Assembly (NCBI GenBank): GCA_029933275.1
Contig: JAOZOM010000024.1
Location: 1 to 14,393, forward strand
Direction of reading: 5' to 3'
Source of the DNA: Anaerolineales bacterium
GTDB taxonomy: Bacteria > Chloroflexota > Anaerolineae > Anaerolineales > Villigracilaceae
Length of the DNA stretch: 14,393 bases
The stretch's first letter is position 1. Each line of letters opens with the position of its first letter. Positions 14,039 to 14,393 of this stretch are shown here, one piece after another. A program made the position numbers and the translations under genes. Under the pieces are notes generated by a model. That model did no database searches. It worked only from the letters and a program-made list of their open reading frames with translations, and had not been told where the DNA came from.

Positions 14039-14393
14039 AGTTGAATAAACGAAAGATGACGAAGAGAAGGAGTAAACGCCAGAACGGTGTTATAGAGAGC
14101 GAGAGATTGGTGGAAACCTCGCACATACGCTGACGTTGAATGGGTCTCAGAATTGCAATATGAACGCTCTTTTTAGAGTAAGTAGTTGCGCCGGAGTAGC
14201 CACCGTTATCAGGGCAATGTAGTTGACGCAGTTTAAATCTGCAAGTCTACGAAAAGTGAAGCTGGCTTTAGGGCTTATTAAATTCCCCGTTGCATCATCA
14301 ACGGGATTTTTCTTTAAAAGCAGTGGGAGTATTCCTTAAAAAGCAGCTTAAGCAGGGTGGCACCGCGGAAGCCTTCTCTCGTCCCTGAGATGA
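14039..14393 (+). ncRNA. T-box riboswitch leader, predicted tRNA-Trp specific, truncated at window end
   Basis: A tRNA-sensing leader. The T-box core AGGGTGGCACCGCG lies at 14354-14367. AGGG (14354-14357) pairs with CCCT (14383-14386) to frame the antiterminator bulge UGGCACC (14358-14364). Stem I folds by eye: terminal stem GCGAG/CTCGC (14099-14103 with 14118-14122) closing a loop with the conserved GGTG; then TGT/ACA, CG/CG, CAG/CTG and AACG/CGTT; then the specifier loop with AGTA (14071-14074) opposite GAA (14138-14140); then GAGA/TCTC (14064-14067 with 14145-14148). The codon after GAA is TGG (14141-14143) followed by a purine, so the specifier is Trp. The bulge UGGC predicts discriminator base G73, as in bacterial tRNA-Trp. 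A later CCGTTATC (14203-14210) within a TTGC/GCAA stem fits the stem II pseudoknot region. The 5' half of the terminator stem (about 14373-14386) is present; the 3' half and regulated gene are beyond the window. Confidence 0.9.
14286..14315 (+). terminator. terminator-like hairpin inside the T-box leader
   Basis: CCCGTTG (14286-14292) pairs perfectly with CAACGGG (14299-14305) around a 6-base loop and is followed by ATTTTTCTTT. By position it could be stem III of the T-box leader, but the following T-run also gives it the form of an intrinsic terminator ahead of the usual T-box terminator. Confidence 0.5.

Noticed and set aside
13963..14124. Possible 54-residue N-terminal extension of the CDF transporter
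   Set aside because: It has no similarity to CDF proteins, lies antisense to the T-box stem I and its promoter, and the normal 300-residue length is reached from ATG 13962.
14150..14158. GAATTGCAA read as a specifier (Cys TGC)
   Set aside because: It lies below the specifier loop in the fold, and tRNA-Cys has U73, which does not fit the UGGC bulge.
14161..14170. GAACGCTC read as the T-box specifier region (Arg CGC or Ala GCT)
   Set aside because: It lies outside the stem I fold: the AGTA at 14071-14074 is placed opposite GAA at 14138-14140 by the AACG/CGTT stem, and neither codon is followed by the usual purine. CTCTTTTTAGAG here forms its own small hairpin.

Overview
The window (14,393 bp, moderate GC, no mobile element, tRNA, rRNA or CRISPR array seen) looks like chromosomal DNA of a Chloroflexota bacterium, most likely of the Anaerolineae. 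This is an inference from a T-box leader outside the Firmicutes, a housekeeping RpoD-type sigma factor, two large GT-C-like membrane proteins and a GldA/GldF/GldG-like transporter set. No species can be named from the sequence.

Layout. (1) 93-1127 (+) encodes a DUF2804 protein. (2) 1193-1866 (+) is a two-gene toxin-antitoxin module of the TumE/TumA type, with overlapping genes and a promoter placed so close to the toxin start that the mRNA should be almost leaderless. A strong hairpin at 1876-1915 separates it from (3) 1932-3092 (-), a lysine 6-dehydrogenase/saccharopine dehydrogenase-like enzyme. (4) 3342-7123 (+) is a tightly packed operon: ABC ATPase, ABC-2 permease, GldG-like auxiliary protein and a short DUF4340-like membrane-anchored protein. 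It is driven by a near-consensus promoter and has a structured ~100-nt leader. (5) 7248-8459 (+) is the primary sigma factor (RpoD/SigA), with its own promoter and terminator. (6) 8557-12019 (+) holds two overlapping genes for polytopic membrane proteins resembling GT-C glycosyltransferases. The second is visibly more AT-rich than its neighbours. (7) 12020-12499 is non-coding. It starts with a ribosome binding site and a 22-codon remnant that resembles the first residues of an alanyl-tRNA editing protein, and continues with degenerate inverted repeats. (8) 13962-12500 (-) holds a cation diffusion facilitator and a divergent peptide deformylase, probably one operon. (9) 14003 to the window end (+) is a promoter and a T-box riboswitch leader whose downstream gene lies outside the window.

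The best-supported notable find is the T-box. Stem I can be folded by eye, the specifier codon reads UGG (Trp), and the tRNA-acceptor-binding bulge reads UGGC, which predicts a G discriminator base as in bacterial tRNA-Trp. These two independent signals agree, so the missing downstream gene is predicted to be a tryptophanyl-tRNA synthetase or another tryptophan-related gene. Nothing here amounts to a clearly new biological system. The GldFG-like operon with its structured leader, the near-leaderless toxin gene, and the gene remnant with degenerate repeats are the other places worth a second look.
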